A stretch of 20,456 nucleotides of DNA from Propionibacteriaceae bacterium (GTDB taxonomy: Bacteria; Actinomycetota; Actinomycetes; Propionibacteriales; Propionibacteriaceae). Location: NCBI GenBank assembly GCA_009781325.1, contig WQYJ01000012.1, positions 1 through 20,456 on the forward strand, written 5' to 3'. This document shows, piece after piece, positions 1-9,100 of the stretch (its first letter is position 1; every line of letters begins with the position of its first letter). Both the position numbers and the translations under genes were made by a program. Below the pieces are notes generated by a model. It was not told the origin of the DNA. It saw nothing but the letters and a program-made list of their open reading frames with translations, and made no database searches.

Positions 1-1
1 G

Positions 2-994
2 GAGTTAGGCATGGGATCAGGTGCGTGGGTGATTGGTGTATCCAAGGGCACAGAGCTGGTTGCAGCAGTACCCTTGTATCATATCGAGGAAGAACCCAAT
101 GATGCCTATCATATTCAGGAGGTTCTGGGCTTTTCCAGACCAGCCACTCACCCTCTTCTCGTTGGGAACCATCGAGGTTACGAAAGCGGTGTAGTTTATA
201 ACCCTGACTATCCTGAAGCCCTTCCCCTACTCATAGATGCAATACGAATTGAAACGGAAAGAGTGGGGACAGACGTCGCATGGTGGCCATACTTAACAGA
301 AGCCGCCGTAATACTTCTGCATCCTCATTGCCCAGGTCTACTGGGCCTACTTGACATTAGCGCCGACTACCTTTTGCCTGCAGGGGACTTCTCAGCTTTC
401 CTACTCGGCTTAACTAGAGCCCAGCGAGGGAAGATAAGGCGTGACCGCAGACTGTTCGAAGACTCTGGACTTATGGTCTATCGAGGTGTTCCAGAACCAT
501 TCCTTCCAGACATCGCACATCTCGTAGCTGAAGTTGAGTCTCACCACAATAATTTGATGGACCCTGCTAGTTTATTACCGTGGCTGGAGGCGCAACTACT
601 AGTGATCGGCGATCAGGCGTTAGCGGTAGTGAGTCGTAACCACGACAATCCTGTTGCTTGCGCTCTTCTGTATCGATCTGAAAACCAAGTTGTCGTTCGG
701 ATGGCAGGCTTAGATTATCAGCGCACTGGCACTGCTGGGGAGTATTTTGAAACCACACTTTATCAGGGAATTGAATGGGCACTTGACCAGGGTATTAGGC
801 AATTGTCCCTTGGCACAGGTACCTTACAAGCAAAATCCTACAGAGGCGCTCGATTGTCACCACGTTGGGCTCTTCAAGTGGCAGGAACTCCCTTAGTAGA
901 TCACATAGGCAACAACACGCGCTTAGACAAAATCTGTAAACGCGAAAGGGTGCCGTCGAGCTCTGTAGAATCTGTTCTAGTCAATGTTGGGTGA
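2..994 (+). CDS. FemAB/BioF2-like GNAT acyltransferase, possibly 5'-truncated
   Basis: The frame is open from base 2, and the first ATG is at 11, giving 327 residues. A GGAG sits 6 nt before that ATG, so a true start there is possible. However, the protein begins directly in a strand-like 'W-V-I-G-V...G-x-E-L-V-A-A-V-P-L-Y' segment that normally lies some tens of residues into this fold, so the gene may begin upstream of the window. The second half has the usual shape of the acetyltransferase fold: a basic 'R-x-x-R-G-K-I-R-R-D-R-R' segment (about residues 136-147), then strands ending in 'G-L-D-Y...Y-F-E-T-T-L-Y-Q-G-I-E-W-A-L-D-Q-G' and 'L-G-T-G...K-S-Y-R-G-A'. FemAB/BioF2-type proteins transfer acyl or aminoacyl groups in cell-wall or peptide synthesis, but the substrate here is unknown. 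By eye it uses more A/T at third codon positions than the operon next door. It converges with that operon and need not be functionally linked to it. Confidence 0.6.
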   Translation, partial: ELGMGSGAWVIGVSKGTELVAAVPLYHIEEEPNDAYHIQEVLGFSRPATHPLLVGNHRGYESGVVYNPDYPEALPLLIDAIRIETERVGTDVAWWPYLTEAAVILLHPHCPGLLGLLDISADYLLPAGDFSAFLLGLTRAQRGKIRRDRRLFEDSGLMVYRGVPEPFLPDIAHLVAEVESHHNNLMDPASLLPWLEAQLLVIGDQALAVVSRNHDNPVACALLYRSENQVVVRMAGLDYQRTGTAGEYFETTLYQGIEWALDQGIRQLSLGTGTLQAKSYRGARLSPRWALQVAGTPLVDHIGNNTRLDKICKRERVPSSSVESVLVNVG

Positions 995-1470
995 CACACG
1001 AGTTAGCTTCGTGACCACCTGAAGCGCGCCCAGTCATTTAGTACGCTACCTCTTCGATGGATGTTGAATCACAGTTAACAAACCCTTAACCAATACGGGT
1101 TTGTGCCGCTGCTTTGTTGCGTGATTTCACTGGGAATAATAGGATCAGCGAAATGACACTCTCAAAACCGAGCGCATTTGGATGAATGGTTATACTCTTG
1201 TTTCAACAGTGTTGGTAGGCTCCCAACAGCATCTATCCATAGTGGTTGGGTTCACTTCGATAGAATGGGGAGTTGTGGAGGCTGCTGCAGCTATTCAAGG
1301 TCTATCGGTTGACTACCACTTAGCTAGGACTGTGATCCTGTCATTTGTCGGTCCAGGTGAGTGCAGCTTTTCTGGCACGGTTGCTGTAACTATCACTCAG
1401 CATTGGCAGGATCAGCCTACTGGCGCACCTTATGTGGGCCGTACGTTCCCTGATGATGATAGCGGAGAAC
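995..1470. other. Convergent intergenic gap, no convincing gene
   Basis: This gap separates the ends of the rightward acyltransferase gene and the leftward operon. It holds weak hairpins: CACGA/TCGTG at about 1005-1021, and a perfect 8-bp stem ACAAACCC (1078-1085) with GGGTTTGT (1097-1104) around an 11-nt loop. Neither is followed by a clear U-tract, so intrinsic termination is possible but not shown. An ATG-initiated frame on the + strand (1182-1499, 105 codons) exists but has no ribosome-binding site, overlaps the last 29 nt of the transglutaminase-like gene and has no recognisable protein features. It is not called a gene. Confidence 0.5.
1078..1104. terminator. Candidate weak hairpin between convergent transcripts
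   Basis: An 8-bp perfect inverted repeat (ACAAACCC / GGGTTTGT) with an 11-nt loop lies in the convergent gap. Read leftward it is followed by a short mixed T-containing stretch, and read rightward by GC-rich sequence. It is about 370 nt beyond the operon's last stop codon and about 85 nt beyond the acyltransferase stop, so it could end either transcript. The lack of a U-run makes this a weak call. Confidence 0.2.
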
Positions 1471-3780
1471 TCACCCAGGAAACAGGGAACGCGGAGTGAT
1501 GCGTACCCAGAGTCTGGCGAGTCCCACCTTACCGGTGAGCAAGCTGGCCTTAGCCCTATTGACTTCATTCCAGTACGCTTCCACGACCTGCTGATTCGGC
1601 GGCATTGAGGAGAACATGGCTCGGTCAGTTGTTGTGACCAAGGCGTTGATCGCAGCCAAATTCATCGCCGTGGCTTGCTGAAGACGCGTCATATTTTCTG
1701 GCGCACTCACTCCTAGGTCACGAGCGCGATCCAGGACTTCCTTCCAGCCTCCGGCAATTCTTCGGGCATGGCTACCTCGACTGAATCTCCACCAGGCTCG
1801 CATTGACTTCGCACCCACGAGAGCCCCAAGAAGCAGAGCGAAACCTGCCAGGACTCCAACCATCGTCAGGCTGATCTTGAGCCACAGCGGGATAATTGCG
1901 TCCTCGCCTTGGTTGTCGGCTTTGCCGGTCTGCACTTGGGTATCAAGGCCGGTGATGTCATCTGGAGGAGGCTGAGGCTGACCTTGGAGAATCTCGGGCA
2001 TGGTCTCTGCGTCACGATTTTCTTCTGGTTCGGGCGGCTCAGGAGCTTGATCTCTGGGTGGAATGAAAAACTGTGGTGGAATGGCAATCCATCCGTTGAT
2101 GGTGTTGATCTCCACCCAGATCGTCACATCTTTGCCGAGGATGGCTGTTCCGGTCGTCGGCATCTGAGCTCCGAAGACTACTCGTGTTGGGAAACCAATC
2201 CGATTAGCGGCTAGGGCAAAGAGCGCGGCATAGTGTTCATCGCTGCCTGCATAGGCTGGCAGGGTCGCCAGGAAAGCTTTCAACCTGTCCTGGCCATGAC
2301 CGGGGGTGTAGTGAGACTCATCTTCTCGGGTCGTACCGTCTGTCCACCCACCGTCGCGGAACCCGGCGGCCATGTACTTGACTTGATCCCAGGGGGAAAT
2401 ATTTCCGCCGCCGAGGTTGGCGATATTCGCAGACAAGAACTCGGTGTTGTTATCGGAGACAAGACTGGATCCGGCAGGGTCGAGTGCAGAGTCATCGGAA
2501 TAGACCGGCATCGCAATACTTGAAATGTGAACGACATCACCGGGGCGGAAATGGTCCAGCAGCAGACCTTGGCCCTTCCTCCCATCGTAGGCAATCGCCT
2601 GTTGGTGCCCGTAGGCATTCTCCCCTTCAAAGGTAATTGACGTGGCGTAGCCCAGACTGGGGACCCAGATATTCAACGGGGCTTGTCTGGCATAGACGTT
2701 ACTCATGGTGATGGAGAGGTCCACTGGTTCGCCGGGTAGTGCTGCACCCTGGACAACCGCGGGAATCGTTGTCCCTACGCGGCGGAAGCCGGAAGAACTG
2801 GCACCCCAGACCAATCCATCGTAGGAATCAAGCACAGCGAACCTGATGAGGGAATTGGGTGCAGCCCCCTCAATTTTCATGAGTTCTTTGTCGTAGTAGT
2901 AGACATCTGTCAGGGCAACTGAGGAAAACTTTCTGAAGGTTGACATCGGTGAGGGATACTGGCTGAGATCGACAGGAATATCGATGAAGTCGCGGATCAG
3001 TTCACGCGGCGGTGAAACACCTGGAAGGAAGGGCCCTGCAAGACCAGCAATCAAACTGGCTGCGATGAGAATCCCTGCTCCTGAGGCAATGCGGGCGATG
3101 CGGAATGATGAGGCAGGATGCTTATGGCGGCTGCCGACGAATGCGCGGTACGACAACCACCCCATCACTAGTGCAATCCAGACTAGGGCTTGAAGGATCA
3201 AACCGGGCACCGGATCTGCGCCCATCGCGATAACCAGAATGAACAGCAAGGCCAGCGGAATCAGCGGTACAGCAGTCCATCGGAACCTTAGCGCCAGAGC
3301 GAAAGAACAGGAAGCAGCGACGAGTCCAAGTAAGAGCGGAAGGACCAGGAAGGCACCTTGTCCTTGCACCGGTGCCGTTGTTGTCAGCAATTCCTTCCAC
3401 CCAAAGATCGCCAAGTGGCCAAGTTCCTGGAAGGTTGCCAGACTCGGAATGACTCCAAGGATGAGATTCTGCCGTACGACTACTGGTCCACCTAGGACAA
3501 AGAACACCAGCGAAGCACCAAGAACGCTGAGGGTCCAGTGTCCTTTGGCTGCATAAACACCGAAGGCAGCGAGGATACCTATCGCCAATCCAATCCCGGC
3601 GATCCAGAGATAGAAAAGTGAATCAAAGGTTGTGCGGAAGCCAGCAAAGCAAACCATTGCGATGGCGAGGATAAACCCCGCCTCGATGAGCTTTCTGGAG
3701 TCGGGAAGGAATCTGGCAAATCCAATAGCCGTATCTGTATTCAAGGCTCGTGATGTCGTCACCTGCTGGACGGCGTTCAT
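1471..3780 (-). CDS. tgm: Transglutaminase-like membrane protein (TgpA type), catalytic triad missing
   Basis: This protein has 769 residues from the ATG at 3780, which overlaps the DUF58 stop as ATGA. The frame is open upstream to 3927, but the overlap and the GGGGGAG just upstream favour 3780. About seven N-terminal membrane segments lie within residues 33-253, as in the TgpA_N domain. A long external part follows (about 254-630), then one more TM (about 631-656) and a cytoplasmic tail of about 110 residues. The transglutaminase core is at about 500-570: 'G-S-D-E-H-Y-A-A-L-F-A-L-A-A-N-R-I-G-F-P-T-R' matches the usual G-x-C-x-x-Y-A block, but Asp514 replaces the nucleophilic Cys. 'D-V-T-I-W-V-E' has Thr553 in place of the His, and 'G-W-I-A-I-P-P' has Pro in place of the Asp. 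It is therefore probably a non-catalytic, binding or structural relative. A Pro/Glu-rich stretch at about 577-608 precedes the last TM. It is the final gene of the operon and is homologous in context to bifidobacterial tgm. Confidence 0.88.
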   Translation of the reverse strand: MNAVQQVTTSRALNTDTAIGFARFLPDSRKLIEAGFILAIAMVCFAGFRTTFDSLFYLWIAGIGLAIGILAAFGVYAAKGHWTLSVLGASLVFFVLGGPVVVRQNLILGVIPSLATFQELGHLAIFGWKELLTTTAPVQGQGAFLVLPLLLGLVAASCSFALALRFRWTAVPLIPLALLFILVIAMGADPVPGLILQALVWIALVMGWLSYRAFVGSRHKHPASSFRIARIASGAGILIAASLIAGLAGPFLPGVSPPRELIRDFIDIPVDLSQYPSPMSTFRKFSSVALTDVYYYDKELMKIEGAAPNSLIRFAVLDSYDGLVWGASSSGFRRVGTTIPAVVQGAALPGEPVDLSITMSNVYARQAPLNIWVPSLGYATSITFEGENAYGHQQAIAYDGRKGQGLLLDHFRPGDVVHISSIAMPVYSDDSALDPAGSSLVSDNNTEFLSANIANLGGGNISPWDQVKYMAAGFRDGGWTDGTTREDESHYTPGHGQDRLKAFLATLPAYAGSDEHYAALFALAANRIGFPTRVVFGAQMPTTGTAILGKDVTIWVEINTINGWIAIPPQFFIPPRDQAPEPPEPEENRDAETMPEILQGQPQPPPDDITGLDTQVQTGKADNQGEDAIIPLWLKISLTMVGVLAGFALLLGALVGAKSMRAWWRFSRGSHARRIAGGWKEVLDRARDLGVSAPENMTRLQQATAMNLAAINALVTTTDRAMFSSMPPNQQVVEAYWNEVNRAKASLLTGKVGLARLWVRITPRSLFPG

Positions 3781-5144
3781 AGGCTCCCCCCTGAAATTGC
3801 TCTGGGTAGGTCTTCTAAGGAACCAACAGTCAGCGCTATGAATCCGCTGGTGGATCTCATCGATATTTTCTCGCCCAGGGAGGTACAGATCACGAGCATT
3901 CGAGCCGTATACGGTAAGGTCGAGCATCCTCGTTGCAGGGCTTCGAATCCCACCTTGCTTCCAGTGACCAGGACAACAAAGGAGGCATCTCCGGCTTCAC
4001 GGACTACCCTCTCAAATTCGGACTCGAGGGATCGTGAACCCCATTCTGCTCGGGAATAGGTATCCAGAGCATAGTTGGATTTCGGGCGGACCACAGTATT
4101 GTCTCCGCACAGGATTGTGAGATCCATGTCGTCCATAACTGTGCGTACGGACACCGATGCAGCACAGGACATCGACAGTTCGAACTCTTCCTCGCTGGAG
4201 TAATGACTGGCCTCCAGATCGGAAATTACTGCGATATGGCTCTTGCGGGTATCCAGGAATTGGCGAACCATGAAGAGGTCTTTACCACTCATGGCAGACA
4301 GCCGCGCCGTCGACTTCCAGTGAATATGACGTCGATCATCGCCTGGTACATAGTCGCGCAAGGAATGGAAGGCAAGATCTGAATTAGACACCTCGAGTGT
4401 CGATTGCCCCTCAAGGTCACGCAGCAACCCGTTGCCAAGTTCATCCAAAGCCACGATCTTCGGGTGAACGAACAATTCCTGGGTATCGGTCCAGGCAACT
4501 TCTCGTCGAACCATCCCCCAGGGATCTGATCGGTAGGTCATCACTGGGCCTACCGTGATGACGCCGCGTACTGCGGTGGCAATGGTCACAATGTCGTCGA
4601 AGGATTCCTCATTGCCCAGGGCAGGGGTAGTACTCCACACTGATGTTTCGCCGATGGGAAGGCGTACTCTTGCGGCCGACATACGGCGCCCGGCAACATT
4701 CTTCATCTCAAAGGAAGCGACCGCAGAATTCGCAGCAAAAACCCGTGATGGCGTGAGGTTGAGATTCACCTCAAGACGTGAGCGGCCGATAGTGAACAAG
4801 GCACCGATACCGACCCCAGCAAGCAGGAACACTGCCAGAATGGCCCCTTCAACCCATCCAAACCGAGCACCGATGATCCATGACAGTATCGCTGTGATGA
4901 TCATCGTCCACCCTAGGCCGGTGATGGGTTTCAGTACGGTGATCACCGGCGCAGAGACAGACAGAATCAGACTCTTGGCCTGGGTGAGTGCCTGGGATAT
5001 TTGAGTCAGAATCGGGGTGATTTTCTGCGCCAAACTCTGACGCTGGGAGGCAAGGTCGAAACCCTCGAATGCCCGTCGCGGGGCACGAGGTTCTGGCTTC
5101 ACCAGCTCAGTGTCAGGCGGTTGAAAATCAATCATATGGCTCAT
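3777..5144 (-). CDS. duf58: DUF58 domain protein with two membrane segments
   Basis: This protein has 455 residues, starting at an ATG that overlaps the moxR stop (ATGA) and ending in an ATGA overlap with the transglutaminase-like gene. The N-terminus is cytoplasmic and amphipathic (about 1-72). Two adjacent membrane helices follow (about 76-93 and 97-118). A beta-rich region comes next, and then the DUF58 signature at about 262-281 ('L-R-D-Y-V-P-G-D-D-R-R-H-I-H-W-K-S-T-A-R'). The C-terminal part has a vWA-like start ('I-A-V-I-S-D-L-E-A-S'). DUF58 proteins are regularly encoded next to MoxR ATPases and transglutaminase-like proteins. They are thought to act with MoxR in maturing or assembling envelope or metalloprotein complexes. 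The tight coupling on both sides supports a three-gene MoxR-DUF58-Tgm module here. The client is not known; the giant Fn3 protein encoded just upstream is an inference. Confidence 0.92.
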   Translation of the reverse strand: MSHMIDFQPPDTELVKPEPRAPRRAFEGFDLASQRQSLAQKITPILTQISQALTQAKSLILSVSAPVITVLKPITGLGWTMIITAILSWIIGARFGWVEGAILAVFLLAGVGIGALFTIGRSRLEVNLNLTPSRVFAANSAVASFEMKNVAGRRMSAARVRLPIGETSVWSTTPALGNEESFDDIVTIATAVRGVITVGPVMTYRSDPWGMVRREVAWTDTQELFVHPKIVALDELGNGLLRDLEGQSTLEVSNSDLAFHSLRDYVPGDDRRHIHWKSTARLSAMSGKDLFMVRQFLDTRKSHIAVISDLEASHYSSEEEFELSMSCAASVSVRTVMDDMDLTILCGDNTVVRPKSNYALDTYSRAEWGSRSLESEFERVVREAGDASFVVLVTGSKVGFEALQRGCSTLPYTARMLVICTSLGEKISMRSTSGFIALTVGSLEDLPRAISGGSL

Positions 5145-6112
5145 GAATAAGCTCTCATGTTCGGCGGTGAGACCGATGTCAGCAGGGCCGCAACTACATC
5201 CTCGACCTTCACCCCCGAGAACGTGGCTTCTGCGTTCAGCAGGATGCGGTGGCTCATCAAAGAAGGAGCGAGCTGCATGATGTCATCGGGTGTGACGAAC
5301 TCCCGTCCGTGGGCGGCTGCCCAGGTCTTCGCGGCCCGCACATATGCCAGAGCACCTCGGGTCGAAATCCCCAGACGAATGTGAGGATGCGAGCGCGAGG
5401 CTGTCGCGAGACGCGAGACATAGTCGAGGATCGCAGGATCCACATAAGTTTGATTCGCGAACTCCGCCATCTGGTTCACCGCTTGGGCAGAGACCATAGG
5501 CTGCACTGCACTTGCTCGGTCACGGTTGGCTGCCTCATCGAGCAGACCCATTGTTACCTGATGATCCGGATACCCAACCGACACCTTCATTAGGAAACGG
5601 TCGAGCTGGGCTTCAGGCAAGCGATAGGTGCCGGCAAGTTCGATGGGGTTCTGGGTCGCTACCACCATGAAGGGGTGACCTACCTCGTGCTTGACACCAT
5701 CGACTGTCACCGTGTTCTCTTCCATGACCTCCAGCAGAGCAGCTTGGGTCTTGGGCGAGGCGCGGTTCACCTCATCGGCGAGGACAATGGTGGCGAAGAC
5801 TGGGCCCTTATGAAACTCGAAGCTCTGACTGCGCTGGTCATAGACACTGATCCCAGTTAGGTCTGAGGGCAGAAGGTCCGGGGTGAACTGGATACGTGAA
5901 TGGGTGCCAGCCACCGTATTCGCCACTGCCTTCGCCAGAACGGTCTTTCCTGTCCCAGGGTTGTCTTCCAGCAGCACATGGCCCTGGCTGAGCAGGCAGG
6001 TCAGCACCAGCTCAATGACAGAATCCTTTCCCCGAATGGCAATGGCGACATTGTCGACCATCTGCTGGAAATTCTGGTGGAACCATTGGGCTTGTTCCGC
6101 TGTAATGGGCAT
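5141..6112 (-). CDS. MoxR-family AAA+ ATPase
   Basis: This protein has 323 residues, the usual length for MoxR. The start is the ATG at 6112, with AAGGAG about 6 nt upstream and a 28-nt gap after the giant gene, the only real spacer inside the operon. Walker A is at 50-57 ('D-N-P-G-T-G-K-T'; family members usually have E-G-x-P-G-x-G-K-T, so the Asn is slightly unusual). Walker B is at about 109-114 ('I-V-L-A-D-E') with 'V-N-R-A-S-P' after it. Sensor 1 is 'A-T-Q-N-P' at 152-156, the arginine-finger block 'L-P-E-A-Q-L-D-R-F-L' is at about 165-174, and sensor 2 is 'G-I-S-T-R-G' at 248-253. All ATPase elements are present, so it should be active. MoxR ATPases act as hexameric chaperone-like machines with vWA/DUF58 partners. 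Its stop overlaps the DUF58 start, consistent with stoichiometric production. It is the 'aaa-atp' gene of the bifidobacterial PFNA cluster. Confidence 0.95.
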   Translation of the reverse strand: MPITAEQAQWFHQNFQQMVDNVAIAIRGKDSVIELVLTCLLSQGHVLLEDNPGTGKTVLAKAVANTVAGTHSRIQFTPDLLPSDLTGISVYDQRSQSFEFHKGPVFATIVLADEVNRASPKTQAALLEVMEENTVTVDGVKHEVGHPFMVVATQNPIELAGTYRLPEAQLDRFLMKVSVGYPDHQVTMGLLDEAANRDRASAVQPMVSAQAVNQMAEFANQTYVDPAILDYVSRLATASRSHPHIRLGISTRGALAYVRAAKTWAAAHGREFVTPDDIMQLAPSLMSHRILLNAEATFSGVKVEDVVAALLTSVSPPNMRAYS

Positions 6113-6117
6113 TCTTT

Positions 6118-6123
6118 CTCCTT
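6118..6123 (-). promoter_or_regulatory. Strong RBS of the moxR gene
   Basis: AAGGAG is read on the minus strand about 6 nt upstream of the moxR ATG. It lies in the only intergenic spacer of the operon (6113-6140), so moxR translation can start independently of the giant gene before it. This is the one break in translational coupling, and it allows MoxR-DUF58-Tgm to be made at a different level from the giant protein. Confidence 0.6.
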
Positions 6124-6140
6124 ATTGCTGGTTGATGGGG

Positions 6141-9100
6141 CTAAGCCACTGTTATCTGATGGGAGTACACAGTTCCAGTTAGTCTTTCTGTGCACGTAAC
6201 TCGCCATGTTCCTCTCCCGCGTGCGCCACCTCCCATGTAGTTTGATTTCCATAGTCCATTGTCGAGTGTGACAGTGAATGGATAAACGTTATTAATGGTG
6301 AATTTGCAGTCTGCTTTCCCAGAGAAATTGGTGAGTGTGAGGTTGACGTAGTAGCACGGACTTGTGGTTGGGTCGTCTGGATCACACGGTCCCCAGAAAT
6401 CACCTCTGGCCATTACTACCTTCGGCACATCACGCGCGGAGGTTCCTGTTCCAGTTGCACTCTTGGCGTCTCGTCCATTCCCAGAGGTATCCGTTACTGT
6501 TGCAGTAAACGTCACCTTGACATTTGGGCCTCCAGCGTTAATACACAACTCTTTAGAGCCTGCAGAGCTACCAGTCCATGTAGCCGTATTGGCGTTCACG
6601 CTGTTTCTTATTATCATCGAGGCCGAATATCCTTGCGGATCCACATTGAAGGTCGCGCACACTTCCTTGTTTGTGTTAGGACCATTCCCTGTTGGCTTAG
6701 AAGAGGCAAAACTGACTAACATTCCGGGCACATCAGCAGGTGATGCAGCCGTTGCTGTCGAAGGTGTTGGGGATGGTCGATCAAACCCAGAAAGGTCAGT
6801 TAGCTTTGCTATAAACGTGACTGAGACACCGGCGGCCTTCGTATCAACGCAGAGCGATCCGTTGAAATCACCATCTCCCTGCTTTGAACTACTGATACCG
6901 TCAAAGTTGTTCGTCACCACCAGTTCAGCCAAGCCTCCATTCGCCCGAGCGGTGAAGGTGGCACACACCCTCTTGTTGTTACTTGGCCCAGATGCTTCTG
7001 GATTGGCGGTACCCTTGACGATCGACAATGGCCCAGGCGGATCCTCAGGCGATGTTCCATTTTCCACACCAGTCTGAGTCACTCGGCCAGACCCAGACTC
7101 ATCGGTCAAGGTTGCGTTAAACACCACATTGATATTTGCCTTACCAGGATCAACACAGAAATACACATGGAGGGTTCCTGACGACCCTGAGTCTGTTGGC
7201 TCTCCGTACACAAGAGGCGCTGAAGGCGTCCATGTGACTGACAGTTTTGCGGCAAGCCCGTTCGGGGTTGCATCCCAGGCGGCGCACACTCTCTTATCTG
7301 CACTCTTCCCTGTCACAAACGGACCGGCAACCCCCTTCGCCAGCGTCATTGCCGCCGGGTCCTTGGGAGAGGTCACTGAAACCTCCTTGGGGTCGAGTTT
7401 TCTCCCTGTTCCGGAATCATCGGTCATCGTTGCGGTGAACTTCACTGCGCGATTACCGGATCCAGCGTCAACGCACCAGTTCGTGATAGTCAATGCTCCC
7501 GATCCGCTCGATGCCGTACTTCCTAGTGAGGGAGTCGTGGTGATCCTCAAAGTGGCCGGGAGGGTGTTGGCATTCGCCGTGACCGTGACACATACCTTCT
7601 TATTTGTATGGGGATCGCCAGGAGCCTGAATCTTGGCTGTCGGCGCATTCAGACTCATCGCCGGAGGATCTGCAGGTGAGTTAATCACAACGGCGGGAAG
7701 GGTAATCGGGTGCCGGTCATAGGACGACGCATCAGTGAGCTTCGCCACAAATGACACCGGACGATTCGCTGTCACCGCATCCACACAGAGCGGCACAGTG
7801 AACGTACCTGTCTTCTCGGCTGATGCCGTACCGGAGGGGTTAGTGCTTGTCACAACCAGTTTGGCAGGAGCTCCAGGAGACACAACCTCGAATTCCACGC
7901 ACACCTTCTTGTCCATATTGGCGCTCAACACCTGCGGAATTGGGCTCTTCAATGTCACCGACATCGGCGGAGGATCGGGGGCTGGATCGACGGTGACACT
8001 CGCGGGAGTGATAGTACGGCTGCCGCCGATGTCTGTGAGTCGTGCCGTGAAGGTGACCTTGTCAGTTGCTGAAGAAGCTGTGACACAGTGCTCCACAGTC
8101 AGCCGGTCTCTGTCACCCTCTTTGGTAGAAGTCGTGGAGTCCTTGGAGTTACTCACCACCAACCTCGTCATGGCCCCATTGGGGTCTGCTTCAAAGGTGG
8201 CGCACACCTTCTTGTTTACACTCGCGGTGGCCGGAGGGGCCGGGGTGACCTTCACCAACGCCAAAGACCACGGACCATAGGGCGTAGCACTGCCTGTCCA
8301 AGCCTCCGAGCATCTACTTGCTCCGCCTTCAACAGCACAAGCAACAACGCTGACATCCACTTTGACACCATTGGGGAGCCCGTCTAGGACCACGGAGGCT
8401 CCCGGAGAATACTCAACGTCGCGCGTCACGCCGTTATAGCTGATTTCGGCATGTAATACACCGCCGTTGCCCACCGGCCATGTCTTGATCGTCAGGACAA
8501 GCTGCTGAGAGTTCCCCGAGGCAACCAGGCTGATTGCGTTGGGTGCCCAGGGCTCAGGTGGGCCCATCGCTGAGGTTCCTGTCTGTTTGGTTGCCAGGGA
8601 AGTACCGCGGAGTTGGCCCGAAACGGGCACCAACTCGGCTGAGAACAACACGTCCTTCTTGAACCCGCCTGCGTCAACGCAGTATTCCAGGGTCGGGGCG
8701 AGTGTCGGCGCTGAGGTTGAAACCGAGCCCGGTTCCGCTGTGATCCTCAGTGAGGCTGGCCGCCCATTCGTACCATTAGATGCCGGACTCGCTGCACGAG
8801 CACACACTCCGCGTCCGCCGAATTTCTCCGGGTCTGGCGACACTGTGAGACTGGGAGCACCAAGCGGACCGTACGGACCCATCGCCAAGGTTTCCAGCTT
8901 GGGGGTATTGCAGGAGCGCGAGTTACAGGCAACAAAGCTAAAGGCTAGATCCACTCCGTTGGGATAACCCGTCAGCTTCACTGAGCCTCGGCCAGGAACA
9001 AGATTGGCGACTTCCTTGTCACCGTCAAGGACTGTGACCCAGCCTGCGGCATCGCGGAAGTTCGGGAAGGTATTGACTCTGACCTCGACCTCCCCAGTGA

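Noticed and set aside
1182..1499. 105-codon frame on the + strand
   Set aside because: No ribosome-binding site, no recognisable protein features, and it runs into the 3' end of the transglutaminase-like gene on the other strand.
3781..3927. Upstream extension of the transglutaminase-like gene to a start at 3927
   Set aside because: It would overlap the DUF58 gene by about 150 nt; the ATGA overlap and purine-rich RBS support 3780.
6364..7077. 237-codon frame antisense to the giant gene (with others at 7129-7629, 7735-8280 and 15448-16137)
   Set aside because: They lie opposite strongly supported coding sequence and reflect its codon pattern; the translations are low-complexity with no family features.
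6440..8217. Regular spacing considered as a DNA tandem repeat or CRISPR-like array
   Set aside because: Periodicity of about 306-318 nt is at protein level only; units differ widely in DNA sequence and lie in one open frame.
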